From NCBI GenBank assembly GCA_963754125.1, contig CAVWEX010000005.1:115215-179214 (forward strand): a DNA stretch of 64,000 bases, read 5' to 3'. Shown piece after piece: positions 40,098-49,819 of this stretch. The notes under the pieces are model-generated. The model saw nothing but the letters and a program-made list of their open reading frames with translations. It was not told where the DNA came from and did not search any database. Both the position numbers and the translations under genes were made by a program. Each line of letters starts with the position of its first letter. Position 1 is the first letter of the stretch. This DNA comes from RPQJ01 sp963754125. GTDB lineage: Bacteria > Pseudomonadota > Gammaproteobacteria > Steroidobacterales > Steroidobacteraceae.

Positions 40098-40703
40098 TCA
40101 GTCTCCGTTGATGGGATTGCGGCGCAGCGCGCGCCAGATCAGCCAGCCGCCCGCCGGCAGCAGCATCGGCAGCACGAGGCCCCGCCCCAGCGCTGTGCCG
40201 GGGACGAGCGCGGCGCCGTTCAGGGCCAGCGCGCCCGCATAGATCACGTTTCCCGCGCCGCAGGCGAGCAGGAACTGCGGCCAGCTCACACGCGCGGCGC
40301 CCGCGGCGATCGCGACGGCCTCAGCCAGCACAGGCACCGGCCGGCTCAGGAACACGGCCACCAGCGTTGGCGCCGCCGGCAAGGCCTGATCGCGGTTGCG
40401 CAGCATCCAGCGACTCGCCGCGTACGCGAGCACCTGCCCGGTCATCATGCCGGTGAACGCCGCGAGGAACCCGGCGAAGAATCCGAGGCGAGCGCCGAGC
40501 AGGGTGCCGACGATGCTCGAGGGGATCGGCAGCAGCGCATCCACGGCGAGGAGCCCCGCACCTGCGAGCGCGAACGTCGCGGCGTGGTCGTCCGTCGCTG
40601 AAAGCCACTGTTCGCCAGGAAGCTCGCCGATTATGAAAAACGGCACGAGCGGAATGCACAGGGCTGCGGTAATAATAAGTACGGAGCGGGCTGCGCGGCG
40701 CAT
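40098..40703 (-). CDS. VTT-domain (DedA/TVP38-like) membrane protein
   Basis: A 201-residue membrane protein with five or six helices and the motif LLPIPSSIVGTLLGARLGFFAGFLAAFTGMMTG split over two helices, then FLSRPVPVLAEAVAIAAGA. This is the VTT (SNARE-associated Golgi) domain pattern of lipid scramblase-like DedA proteins. The ATG chosen (MRRAARSV) starts with a typical basic segment, though the frame is open further up. It is divergent from the radical SAM gene over 68 bases. Confidence 0.82.
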   Translation of the reverse strand: MRRAARSVLIITAALCIPLVPFFIIGELPGEQWLSATDDHAATFALAGAGLLAVDALLPIPSSIVGTLLGARLGFFAGFLAAFTGMMTGQVLAYAASRWMLRNRDQALPAAPTLVAVFLSRPVPVLAEAVAIAAGAARVSWPQFLLACGAGNVIYAGALALNGAALVPGTALGRGLVLPMLLPAGGWLIWRALRRNPINGD

Positions 40704-40771
40704 GATCCTGTGCCCACACGGGCAGACGTGCGGACACCATAGCAGTTCGGGGACAACGGGAAACCATCGCA

Positions 40772-42008
40772 ATGCAGGCTCTATCAGGCTCGCCGGCTTT
40801 CAAGGTACAGGTCATGTGCGAGGGCCTCCGGTACTCGGAGGCCCTCGGTCGCGCGGCGCTGCACTCCATGCCGAACTACTACCCGTATCGCTTCAAGGCC
40901 GGCGAGCACGACCCGACCGGCAAGGGCACGGCCACCATCCCCTACCTGATCAACCTCGGCGACGGCACCGAGATCCGCATCCTCGGCAGCGGCGACTCGC
41001 CCTGGCACGTGGAAGGCGACCGCGACCAGGGCTATCGGCTCATCGACGACCGCGACGGCCGCAGCGTGCCCGTCGAGTTCGAGCCGCTGCGCCCGTGGAT
41101 GACGCAGAAGACTTTGGACGGCATGCCTTTCTCGCAGGCGGGCGTGACCACCCACGGCGACATGCTGGTGATCAACGTCGCGCCCGGCTGCGAGTACTTC
41201 CTGCACAAGCACGACGGCGGCTCGATGCGCTGCACTTTCTGCGCCTACGGTGCGCCCGACGAGCGCACCGCGCACCTCGGCCAGAAGACCGGCCAGGTCG
41301 AGATCCCGTCGCTGACGCTCGCGCGCATGAGCGAGGCGCTGGCCGCAGTGACGGGGCAGGCGGAAATCCGCCACATCTACCTCGTCGGCGGCTCGCTCAC
41401 CGACTGGCGCAAGGAGGGCGAGCGCTTCCTGCAGCTCGCGCGCTTCGTGAAGCAGGCGAACACGCGCGGCGTCCCCGTGACGCTCGGGTCGGGCGCGCTG
41501 CCCGACGACCAGATCGAGCAGTTCCATGCCGAGCGCCTGGTGGACAACGTGTGCTTCAACCTCGAGATGTGGTCGGAGCCGCTGTTCGCGAAGATCTGCC
41601 CGGGCAAGAACCGCTACGTCGGCTACGCGCGCTGGATCGCTGCGCTCGAGACCGCGGTACGCCTCTGGGGACGCGGCCACGTGTATTCGGCCATGGTCGC
41701 GGGCATCGAGCTCGAGCCGGAGCACGGACTCGACTGGCAGAGCGCGGCGCGCACTGCGCTCGAGGGCGCCGAGGATCTCTGCCGTCGCGGGATCCTCCCG
41801 ATCTATTCGCTCGTGTGGCCCGTGGGCGGACGCGACCGATCCGACTATCACTCGAACATCCGCCACTACTTCGAGACGCTGGTGAGCGGGTACCGGGCCA
41901 TCCGCAAGGCAGTACGGCCTTGAAGTAGACCCGGGCTTCATGTGCCACCACTGCGCCTACATGCAGCTCGAATGCGACATGGACCGCGCGCAGGAAGCGG
42001 CCGCGTGA
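40772..42008 (+). CDS. Radical SAM enzyme with C-terminal cysteine cluster, frameshifted
   Basis: About 411 residues. The iron-sulfur motif is in APGCEYFLHKHDGGSMR followed by CTFCAYG: Cys-X13-Cys-X2-Cys, longer than the usual CX3CX2C. IRHIYLVGGSLTDW and VTLGSGALPDDQI form the SAM barrel. An extra base near 41908 hides the end: correcting it gives YGLEVDPGFMCHHCAYMQLEC and a stop at 42008, adding a Cys cluster that could bind a second iron-sulfur cluster. Substrate unknown. The stop overlaps the methyltransferase start, so the two likely act in sequence. Confidence 0.87.
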
Positions 42009-43034
42009 GCGCAGCCAACGCATCCGCCGCGACGGCGGGCCGACCCGACCCCACGGCGCTGGTGCGGTTGAGCACGGCCTACTGGGACAGCCAGACGCTG
42101 CTCACCGCGAACCGCCTGCGCGTGTTCGACGTGCTCGTCGACGGCCCGCGGTCCGCCGGCGAGATCGCCACCGCACTCGAGCTCGATCCGCGCGCGACGG
42201 AAGTGTTCCTGCGCGCCTGCGCCGGCCTCGGGCTGCTGCGAGGAGCAGGACGGCCGCTTCGGCAACTCGCCCTCGGCCGCCACGTTCCTGGTGACGAAGA
42301 GCCCCGCCTACCTCGGCGGCGCGATGCGCTACAGCGACCAGCTCTACGGCACCTGGGGCCAGCTCGAGCAGGCGCTGCGCTCCGGCCAGCCGGCCATGCC
42401 GGCGGAGACCTACCTGGGCGACGACCTCGAGAAGACCCGCACGTTCGTGCACTCCATGCACGGTCGCGCGCTCGGCATCGCGCGCGCGCTGGTGGAGATC
42501 CTCGACCTCGGCGGCCGCCGCCAGCTGCTCGACGTGGGCGGCGGGCCCGGCACGTACTCCATCCTGCTGACGGGCAGGTTTCCCGGGCTGCACTCCGAGG
42601 TGCTCGAGCTGCCGGGTGTCGCCGCGGTCGCGCGCGAGATCGTCGCCGCGGCCGGCGCGTCGGACCGCGTCACGCTGCGCGACGGCGATTACCACAGCGC
42701 GGACTTCGGCAGCGGACGCGACGCCGTGCTGATGTCCGGCATGTTCCACCGCGAGACGGCGCGCACCTGCCAGGGACTCATCCAGCGCGCGTGGCAGTGC
42801 CTCGCTCCGGGCGGAATGCTTGCGGTCAGCGACGTGTTCACGGACGAGGGCGGCACGCAGCCGGCCTTCGCCGCGATGTTCGGACTCAACATGATGCTCA
42901 CCGCGCCCGACGGCGGTGTGCACGCCGACGCCGACGTGCGTCGCTGGATGGCCGACTGCGGCTTCGTCGAGCTGCGCACCACGCCGCTGCCGCCGCCCAT
43001 GCCGCACCGGATCGTGACGGGCATCAAGCCATGA
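42005..43034 (+). CDS. SAM-dependent O-methyltransferase-like protein, frameshifted
   Basis: About 342 residues. An N-terminal dimerisation/winged-helix region (LSTAYWDSQTLLTANRLRVF) precedes a Methyltransf_2 fold with LLDVGGGPGTYSILL (SAM site), LRDGDYHSADFG and LAPGGMLAVSDVF. This is the acetylserotonin/hydroxyindole O-methyltransferase-like family, which also contains small-molecule and chlorin methyltransferases. One extra base near 42240 breaks the frame before FGNSPSAATFLV. GTG start overlaps the radical SAM stop (GTGA). Confidence 0.87.
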
Positions 43035-43820
43035 GCCTGAGGAACGCGTTCGTCGCCGTCGCGGCCGCAGCCGCACTCGCGCTTGCCGTGAACGTCCGCG
43101 CTCAGTCGCCCGCCGAGTCACCTGCGCAGCCATCCGCCCCGCCCGCCGCCGCCGCCACTGCGCCGCCCGCCGCAACCCCGCGGCCACCGCCGGTCGGCGA
43201 CATGAAGCCGCTCGGCAAGGATCGCTACCAGATCGGCCGCATCGTCGTGGACAAGAAAGCCGGACGCTTCACCGTGCCCGGGCGAGTGCACGTGATGGGC
43301 CAGCCGCTCGAGTATCTCGTCACGGCGCCGGGCGGCATGAAGGAATACGAGACGCTGCTTCGAGGCGGACGCCACCGGCAGCGAGTTCAATCTCGCGTGC
43401 ATCCTGCTCGGCCTCGAGCGCGATCCCAGGCAAGGGCCGTTCTACCAGTTCAGCGAGGCGCCGCTCGTCGGGCCGAAGGTGCTGGTCAGCATCGCCTGGC
43501 AGGACGGCGGCAAGCGCCGCGAGATCTCCGCGGCCGAGGCCCTGCTCGATCCCAAGGGGGACGTCGGGCCCGAATCGGTCGAGTGGGTGTACACGGGCTC
43601 GCTGTCCATGCCGCCCGACGGGCAGTTCGCGGCCGACATCACCGGCACGCTGATCGGCTTCGTGCACGACGGCAACAGCATCATCGAGTCCGTGCTGGGC
43701 CTCGGCATCGGCGCCTACGGCTCGGTGAGCGGCAACGCCGCGCTGCTGCCGCCGGTGGGCTCGCCGATCGAGCTGATCGTGCAGGTTCCGCGCGACAAGG
43801 CGAAGCCGGCGAGCCCATGA
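43031..43820 (+). CDS. YdjY-domain secreted protein, frameshifted
   Basis: About 262 residues. A signal peptide ends at NVRAQ and a Pro/Ala-rich linker follows. The segment RFTVPGRVHVMGQPLEYLVT, then KEYETLLEADATGSEFNLAC when corrected, matches the YdjY domain. One extra base near 43358 breaks the frame. The second half (WVYTGSLSMPPDGQFAADIT, GTLIGFVHDGNSIIE) is conserved in similar proteins. Function unknown. ATGA overlaps at both ends tie it to its neighbours. Confidence 0.8.
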
Positions 43821-44563
43821 CCACGTTCGCCGCGCGACTCGCGGGGCTGGCCGCCACCGCCCTGTTCCTGCTCGCTGCGCTCGGCGCGGCCGCGCAGGAC
43901 CCGCAGGTGTCGGCGCGTCTCGTCGCGGTGACCGCGGTGATCGGGCTGCTCGCACCGCTCTTCTGGCCCGGACGGGCCGGCACCCCGCGTCTCACCGCGG
44001 CTCGAATCATCGGCTGGTCGCTCGCGGCCACGTTGCTCGCGGGTGTCGTCGCGCTGCTCTCCGGCGTCGGCGTCGCGTGGATGGCCCGCACCGCCGCGGT
44101 CTGTGCCGTGCTGTTCCTCGTGCTGGTCGTGGTCCACGCCGCCGCTGTCGTCCTCGAGTCGCTGCTGCACGGACGGACGAAGCAGGCCGACGGCGCACGC
44201 GAGACCGCCGCATGGCTCGTGACGGCGGCACTTGCGACGCTCGCCGCCGCGCCGCTCTGGCTCGGGCCGGCTGCGGAGCTCGCGAGCGCGAATCGTCCAC
44301 AGGCCGTCGACGCCGCCGTGGCCGTGAGCCCGCTCACGCACCTCGCGGTCGCAAGCGGTAACGACCTGCTGCGCAACCAGTGGTTCTACCAGCACTCCAA
44401 CCTGTCGGGGCTGCGGTTCGACTACCCGCGCCTCGCACCCTTGATGATTGCCTACAGCCTGATGGCCGCCGCGCTCCTGATCGTCCCCGCCGTCCTGCCG
44501 GCGGGCGGGCGACCGGACGCACGCACCCGCCGAACCCCTTCCACCCAGGAGCACCGATCATGA
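43817..44563 (+). CDS. Polytopic membrane protein of unknown function
   Basis: 248 residues with a cleavable or first helix at 8-27, then about five more hydrophobic segments. The C-terminal periplasmic stretch (AVSPLTHLAVASGNDLLRNQ, WFYQHSNLSGLRFDYP) is the most protein-specific part and probably lies between the last two helices. I do not recognise a family. ATG overlaps the YdjY-like stop, and its stop overlaps the toroid gene start. Confidence 0.8.
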   Translation: MTTFAARLAGLAATALFLLAALGAAAQDPQVSARLVAVTAVIGLLAPLFWPGRAGTPRLTAARIIGWSLAATLLAGVVALLSGVGVAWMARTAAVCAVLFLVLVVVHAAAVVLESLLHGRTKQADGARETAAWLVTAALATLAAAPLWLGPAAELASANRPQAVDAAVAVSPLTHLAVASGNDLLRNQWFYQHSNLSGLRFDYPRLAPLMIAYSLMAAALLIVPAVLPAGGRPDARTRRTPSTQEHRS

Positions 44564-45645
44564 TCAAGAGAGTCCTGCTGGCGTCCCTCGCCGGCCTGAT
44601 GCTTGCGGCGCCTTCGGCGCACGCCGCCGACCCGATGGACCCGCAGCTGCGCGAGAAGGCGCGCCGCGCGGTCGACGGCGGCCTGCACTACCTGCGCGGG
44701 CAGCAGGCCGAGAACGGCTCGGTGATGAACTCGGTCGGCATCACGGCGTTGTCGCTGCGCGCCTTCCTCGAGAGCCACCGGGGCTACAACGAGAACGACG
44801 GCCCGTTCATCACGCGGCAGGTCGAGTACATCCTCGGCAAGGCGAACGAAGACGGCTCGGTGAGCGAGTCGCTGCAGAACCGCAGCTACAACACCGCCGT
44901 GGTGCTGAACGCACTGGCGGCGACCAAGAACCCGAAGTACGAGCCCGTGATCGCCGGCGGCCGCAAGTTCCTCACCGGGCACCAGATCGACGAAGGCGAG
45001 GGCTACAAGCCCGATCACCGCTACTACGGCGGCCTCGGCTACGGCGGCGACGAGCGCCCCGACATGTCGAACCTCTACATCGCGCTCGAGGGACTCAAGG
45101 CCGCCGCGACCGACCCCAAGGATCCCGTCTGGGAGAAGGCGATGGTGTTCGTGAGCCGCTCGCAGAACCGCAGCGAGAGCAACGACCAGCCGTTTGCCGC
45201 GAACGATGGCGGTTTCGTGTACATGCCGGGCTGGAATCCGCCGGAGTTCGAGAACGGCACCAACTCGTACGGTGGCATGAGTGCCGCGGGCCTCATCAGC
45301 CTGCTGTTCGCCGGCGTGGACAAGAGCGACCCGCGCGTGCAGGCCGCCTACAAGTGGATGACGACCAACTACACGCTCGACGTCAACCCGGGCACCAACG
45401 CCAAGCACGGGCTGTTCTACTACTACAACGCCTTCGCCAAGGTGATGGCGGCCTACGGCGAGGACGAGTTCATCGACGGCAAGGGCCAGAAGCGCAACTG
45501 GCGCAACGAGCTCGCGCAGAAGCTCGTGAGCCTGCAGCAGCCGGACGGCTCCTGGGTCAACAAGGACTCCAACAAGTGGTGGGAGGACAAGCCTCAGCTC
45601 GTCACGGCATGGAGCGTGATCGCGCTCGAGCACGCGCTCAAGTGA
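44560..45645 (+). CDS. Secreted prenyltransferase/squalene-oxidase-repeat (toroid) protein
   Basis: 361 residues. Signal peptide MIKRVLLASLAGLMLAAPSA, then helical repeats typical of the alpha-alpha toroid fold: AVDGGLHYLRGQQAENGSV, SYNTAVVLNALAATKNPKY, YGGMSAAGLISLLFAGVD and LVSLQQPDGSWVNKDSNKWW. The repeated QxxDGSW-like motif is that of squalene/hopene cyclases, but no DXDD catalytic motif is seen and the protein is periplasmic. Similar proteins are encoded beside MoxR/VWA genes in other phyla, suggesting a structural or ligand-binding role. No dockerin is attached. Confidence 0.87.
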   Translation: MIKRVLLASLAGLMLAAPSAHAADPMDPQLREKARRAVDGGLHYLRGQQAENGSVMNSVGITALSLRAFLESHRGYNENDGPFITRQVEYILGKANEDGSVSESLQNRSYNTAVVLNALAATKNPKYEPVIAGGRKFLTGHQIDEGEGYKPDHRYYGGLGYGGDERPDMSNLYIALEGLKAAATDPKDPVWEKAMVFVSRSQNRSESNDQPFAANDGGFVYMPGWNPPEFENGTNSYGGMSAAGLISLLFAGVDKSDPRVQAAYKWMTTNYTLDVNPGTNAKHGLFYYYNAFAKVMAAYGEDEFIDGKGQKRNWRNELAQKLVSLQQPDGSWVNKDSNKWWEDKPQLVTAWSVIALEHALK

Positions 45646-45652
45646 GACTGGG

Positions 45653-47110
45653 TTGCGCGGCCTCGGAATCCCACTGCTCGCGCTGGCGCTCTCGGCCGCG
45701 CCGGCTGCGGGAGCGGCACCGCAGGTCGAGCTGACGCCGGCCTGGGCCGGCTGGAGCCGGCCCGGCCGCGTGACCGAGGTCGGCGTGCGCGTCCGGACCG
45801 ACGCCGCGACCCGCGGCACCGTCGAGATCGCCGCCGGCCGGGAGTCCGTCCGCACCCCGGTGGACCTCGCCGCAGGCGAGGCGCTGCAGATCGAGGTGCC
45901 GGTGGCATCCGCGGCGGTCCTCGAGGTCGTGGTCGAACTCGACGGTGCGCCGCGAGAGCGGCGCGCCCAGGCCCTCTCGTTGTCCGAATCACCGTTGCTC
46001 GGCGTGGGCCTCGCGAGCGCACAGGCGGCGCGCCTCGAGGGCTTCCACGCGGTGACGCTCGTCCCCGCCGACCTGCCGCGCGGCGCCGCGGCATACGCGA
46101 GCGTGGACGCGCTCGTGCTCGATTCGGCGACGCTGCGAGCGCTCGAATCCCGGCAGCTCGGCGCTCTGATCGGTCACGCCGCGGCCTGCGGGCGCATTGG
46201 TCTCGTGACGCCGGATCCCGGCGCATGGCGCGTGCTCGAGAGTGCCGCAGGCTGTGGCGCGCGCATGCTGGTGCGCGGCGAGTCGGTTGCGGAGGCGCTC
46301 AGCCGACTCCAGGACTCGCTGGCCGTGCCCGCAGCCACGGCGCCTTCGGCGGCCGATCTCGCCGCCCTGCTGCCGCCGGACGCGACGACATGGCCCCGGG
46401 TCGTTGCAGTGCTCGTGGCGTTTTTCGGGATCGCCGCGCTGGCGGCCACCTTCACCGCCTCGCCGACGGTGCTGCTGCTCGTGCCGGTGATCGGCAGCGC
46501 CGTCCTCGCCGCGCTGCTGCTTGCGTGGGAGCCGCAACCGCGACTCGTGGTCTGGGCCGAGGCCGAGCCCTCGGCCCGAGTCGCCCAGTACCAGGCGTGG
46601 CAGTCGGTGTCCGCCACCGCGCGCGGACGTCTCGAGGTGCCGTTGCTGGCTGGACTCGGGTCGCCGCGTTCCTGCGATCGCCAGCGCCCCGTGCGGATTT
46701 CGGTGGACGCGGACCGTGGCCGGCCCGTGTCCGCGGCCTTCGACGCGCGCCTGTTCGAGCAGGTGGCGCTCTGCTACGCGGGCCATTTCCCCGTGATGCG
46801 CGCCGTCTCGATCCGGCCGCTCGACGGCGGCCGCGTCGAGGTGCGCAACCAGGGCACGCTCGCCTGGCCCACCGGCACGTTTGCCGCCGCCGGGACCGTG
46901 CAGGACCTGCCGGCGCTCGACCCCGGCCGCTCGGCTACGTTGCGACTCGACCAGGGTCGCCCGCCGGCCGACGACGCCGCTCGTGCCGCGCTGGCCCGCA
47001 CGCCCTACGGCGGGTACGCGCTGCTGTGGCCGCTGCCGCTCGACACCGTCGCCGACGCACCGGCCGACGCCTCGGCGTGGCTGCTCGTGCCGGTGGCGGA
47101 ACAGACGTGA
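45653..47110 (+). CDS. Membrane-anchored envelope protein, unknown
   Basis: 485 residues starting at a TTG. Signal peptide (LGIPLLALALSAAPAAGAAP), beta-rich ectodomain to about 230, two adjacent transmembrane helices about 245-295, then a second ectodomain with CDRQRPVRISVDADRGRP and VEVRNQGTLAWPTGTF. The first part resembles a Rossmann-like segment of BatA-type operon proteins, but I cannot name a family. It starts 8 bases after the toroid gene, and its stop overlaps the next GTG. Confidence 0.75.
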   Translation: MRGLGIPLLALALSAAPAAGAAPQVELTPAWAGWSRPGRVTEVGVRVRTDAATRGTVEIAAGRESVRTPVDLAAGEALQIEVPVASAAVLEVVVELDGAPRERRAQALSLSESPLLGVGLASAQAARLEGFHAVTLVPADLPRGAAAYASVDALVLDSATLRALESRQLGALIGHAAACGRIGLVTPDPGAWRVLESAAGCGARMLVRGESVAEALSRLQDSLAVPAATAPSAADLAALLPPDATTWPRVVAVLVAFFGIAALAATFTASPTVLLLVPVIGSAVLAALLLAWEPQPRLVVWAEAEPSARVAQYQAWQSVSATARGRLEVPLLAGLGSPRSCDRQRPVRISVDADRGRPVSAAFDARLFEQVALCYAGHFPVMRAVSIRPLDGGRVEVRNQGTLAWPTGTFAAAGTVQDLPALDPGRSATLRLDQGRPPADDAARAALARTPYGGYALLWPLPLDTVADAPADASAWLLVPVAEQT

Positions 47111-47592
47111 GTGCCCCCGTGACCAGTCGCCTCGGCATGCTGCTCGGGCTCGCGATCGCTGCGGCCGTGGCCGCCTGGTGGCTCGCCGCGACTCGCCTGG
47201 CGCTGGGCCAGGCCATGGGCACCGCCGGCCTCGCGGCCAGCGCGCTCGCGGGCCTGTGGCTGGCTCGCGCGATGGTTCTCGCGCTGTTCGCCCTGCGTGC
47301 GGGCGCGCTCGGCGGCTGGCGGCTCGGCGCCACCTCCTCGCTTGCGTTGGTCGTCGCGGCCTGGCCCGTGGTGCTCGCGGCCGCGTCGGCCGGGACGCGG
47401 CCGGCGACCGGCATCGTGCTCGCCGAGATCGTGCTGCTCGCCGCCGGCCTGGTGCTGCCTGCCGTGGGACAGGGATTGCGGACCCTGCTGCGAGCGCCTG
47501 CGCCCGCGGTGCTGGTCGGCACGGTGCTCGGCGGCGCACTGGCGGCCGCCACCTGGATGTGGAGCGCCGTCTGGACGGGTGGGTCGTTGTGA
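47107..47592 (+). CDS. Small integral membrane protein, unknown
   Basis: 161 residues, almost entirely hydrophobic, with four or five predicted helices (LGMLLGLAIAAAVAAWW, LALVVAAWPVVLAAAS). GTG start and stop are both joined to neighbours by GTGA overlaps. No family recognised; probably part of the membrane portion of the MoxR/VWA complex, which is inference from position. Confidence 0.72.
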   Translation: MSAPVTSRLGMLLGLAIAAAVAAWWLAATRLALGQAMGTAGLAASALAGLWLARAMVLALFALRAGALGGWRLGATSSLALVVAAWPVVLAAASAGTRPATGIVLAEIVLLAAGLVLPAVGQGLRTLLRAPAPAVLVGTVLGGALAAATWMWSAVWTGGSL

Positions 47593-48821
47593 ACGCGGCT
47601 CCAGACGCTGCGGTCCGTGCAGCGGGCAGCGACGCGTCGAACACCTCGACCGTGCGCTCACTGCTGGCCGCGGTCCGTCGCCGGCTGTGGCGCGACCGGT
47701 TCATCCACGCAACGCGCAACGCGCTGTGGATCTGGGCTGCGCTGCTCACGGCCGCAGCGGCCCTGCACCTGGCGCTGGGCCAGCCGGGGCTTGCAAGGAC
47801 GCTCGCGGTCGCTGCCGTTGCGTGGCTCGTCGCGCTCGCGTGGGCCGGGCTGCGGCGACCGACACCGGCCGAGTCGGCGCTCTTTGCCGATCGCTTCCTC
47901 GGCGGCGAATCCGCCTACTCGACCTGGCTCGAGGCCGGCGTGGTCGACGCCGGCGTTCTGCACCCACCGGCACTGCAACGGCTCGCGCAGTGGACCGCCG
48001 CGGCGGCACCCTCGAGCCGTGCCGCGCTCGCCGCCCTGCACACGCCGACGCGGCTTGCCCGGCCCCTCGCGGCAGCGGGCATCTGCACGGCCGTGGCGGC
48101 GCTGGTCATGGCCCTGCCCGACTCCGGGCGCAGCCCGTCCGCCGACAGCGCACGCGAGGTCCGCGACGGAGCGAGGCCTGCCGAGGCCCTGTCGATCGAC
48201 GACGACGCGCTCGCCCGGGAACTCGAGGCCGAGCTGGCGACGTCCGCCGACTCGTCCGTTGGCCCCCATGACCCCGCGCGTGGCAGCATGCGTCGCGAAG
48301 GCGGGACGGATGCGGCGGCTTCGACGTCCCGGCTTGGCGAGTCCAGCGCGGCGGCACCGCTCTCCACGCGGGACGACGTGAGCCGGCCGCCCGGCGACGA
48401 GACCAGGGTTGCGGCGCGCGACGGTGGCGCACCGGCCGGTGCGCCGCAGGCCGAGCCGGCGGACGACGGCGTCGGGAGTGCATCCGCCGCGCGCGCCCCG
48501 GGCTCCGGCCGCGAAGCGGGCACGACCCGCGACGACCTCGCGGGGACGGCAGGAAGCCCGGTCCTGCCGGGTGCGCTGACCGTGCAGCGACGCGACCTGA
48601 TCCGACCCGGCGACGAGACAGCGAGGCAGGCAGACATGGCACAGGCGGGGATCTACTCAGGGGAAGCGGCGATGGCGAGCGGCGGCCCCGTCGCCGTACC
48701 GACGGCCGCCGCAGCCCGCCCGCCGGCAGCGCGTCGCGAAACCGCGCTGTCGCCCGCCGAGGCGGCCTACGTGGCCGCGTGGGCCGAGGCGATGAGCGCA
48801 ACCCGAGGGGCGCGTCGATGA
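47589..48821 (+). CDS. Membrane protein with long disordered tail, unknown
   Basis: 410 residues. Two N-terminal helices about 40-95 (ALWIWAALLTAAAALHLAL), a short helical region with FADRFLGGESAYSTWLEAGV, a third helix near 165, and then about 230 residues rich in Ala, Gly, Asp and Arg with little predicted order. The front part recalls DUF4175-like proteins of similar operons, but the match is weak. GTG start overlaps the previous stop; its stop overlaps moxR. Confidence 0.7.
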   Translation: MNAAPDAAVRAAGSDASNTSTVRSLLAAVRRRLWRDRFIHATRNALWIWAALLTAAAALHLALGQPGLARTLAVAAVAWLVALAWAGLRRPTPAESALFADRFLGGESAYSTWLEAGVVDAGVLHPPALQRLAQWTAAAAPSSRAALAALHTPTRLARPLAAAGICTAVAALVMALPDSGRSPSADSAREVRDGARPAEALSIDDDALARELEAELATSADSSVGPHDPARGSMRREGGTDAAASTSRLGESSAAAPLSTRDDVSRPPGDETRVAARDGGAPAGAPQAEPADDGVGSASAARAPGSGREAGTTRDDLAGTAGSPVLPGALTVQRRDLIRPGDETARQADMAQAGIYSGEAAMASGGPVAVPTAAAARPPAARRETALSPAEAAYVAAWAEAMSATRGARR

Positions 48822-49819
48822 GTGCCGTGACGCCGGACGATCCCGGCTTCGCGGAGGCGCAGCAGCGCCTGCTCGAGGTGCGTGCGCTGCTCGACGGCGT
48901 GATCGTCGGCCAGCAGGCGCTGGTCAACGACCTCGTCACCGCGGTCTTCGCCGGCGGCCACGTGCTGCTCGAGGGCTTGCCCGGTCTCGGCAAGACGCAC
49001 CTCGCCAAGGCGCTCGCGGCCGCGCTCGGGCTGCAGTTCTCGCGCGTACAGTGCACGCCCGATCTGATGCCGGCGGACGTCACCGGCGGCGAGGTGTACA
49101 CGACGTCGCCGGGCGGCGCCTCGCAGTTTGTATTCCGCCCGGGCCCGGTGTTCGCCCAGCTGCTGCTGGTGGACGAGATCAACCGCGCCACGCCGCGTAC
49201 CCAGGCCGCGCTGCTCGAGGCCATGCAGGAAATGCAGGTCACGAACGCCGGCGCCTGCTATCGATTGCCCACTCCGTTCTGCGTGCTCGCGACCCAGAAT
49301 CCCATCGAGCTCGAGGGCACCTACCCGCTGCCTGAGGCGCAGCTCGACCGCTTCATGTTCAAGCTCAAGGTGCCGTTCCCGGCGCGTGAATCGTTGCGAG
49401 CGCTGCTCGACGTGTCGCTGGACCGCGAGCCCGCCGACACGCTCGCGGCCATCGCGGGACCCGACGACGTGCTGCGCATCGCCGCGGTGTGCCGATCGAC
49501 GCTGCTCGCCGAGCGCTGCAAGCAGGCCGCCGTGAGCCTCGTGCTCGCCACGCAGCCGGACGCCGGCGAGGAAACCTCCGCGGCGCGCCGGCACCTGCGC
49601 TACGGCGCGAGCCCGCGCGCGCTGCAGTCGCTGGTTCGCGCCGCGCGCGTGCGCGCCGTGATGGCCGGCCGTTCGCACGTGGACATCGCCGACCTCGATG
49701 CCGTCGCCGCTCCCGTGCTGCGCCACCGGATCCTGCTGAGGCTCGAGAGCGAGCTCGACGGCCTCGACACGGACACGGTGCTCGAGTCGGTACTCGGCGA
49801 ATGGCGCAGCCGGACCTGA
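48818..49819 (+). CDS. MoxR-family AAA+ ATPase
   Basis: 333 residues. Walker A GLPGLGKTHLAK, Walker B LLLVDEINRATPRTQAALLE, sensor 1 VLATQNPIELEGTYPLPEAQ and a C-terminal helical lid with YGASPRALQSLVRAAR. MoxR ATPases remodel or load metal into VWA partner proteins. Partners with MIDAS sites are encoded in the next three genes. Start ATG overlaps the stop of the gene before, and the DUF58 gene starts within its last 19 bases. Confidence 0.94.
   Translation: MSAVTPDDPGFAEAQQRLLEVRALLDGVIVGQQALVNDLVTAVFAGGHVLLEGLPGLGKTHLAKALAAALGLQFSRVQCTPDLMPADVTGGEVYTTSPGGASQFVFRPGPVFAQLLLVDEINRATPRTQAALLEAMQEMQVTNAGACYRLPTPFCVLATQNPIELEGTYPLPEAQLDRFMFKLKVPFPARESLRALLDVSLDREPADTLAAIAGPDDVLRIAAVCRSTLLAERCKQAAVSLVLATQPDAGEETSAARRHLRYGASPRALQSLVRAARVRAVMAGRSHVDIADLDAVAAPVLRHRILLRLESELDGLDTDTVLESVLGEWRSRT

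Noticed and set aside
44560..45645. True squalene-hopene cyclase
   Set aside because: Too short (361 residues), carries a signal peptide and lacks a DXDD catalytic motif.
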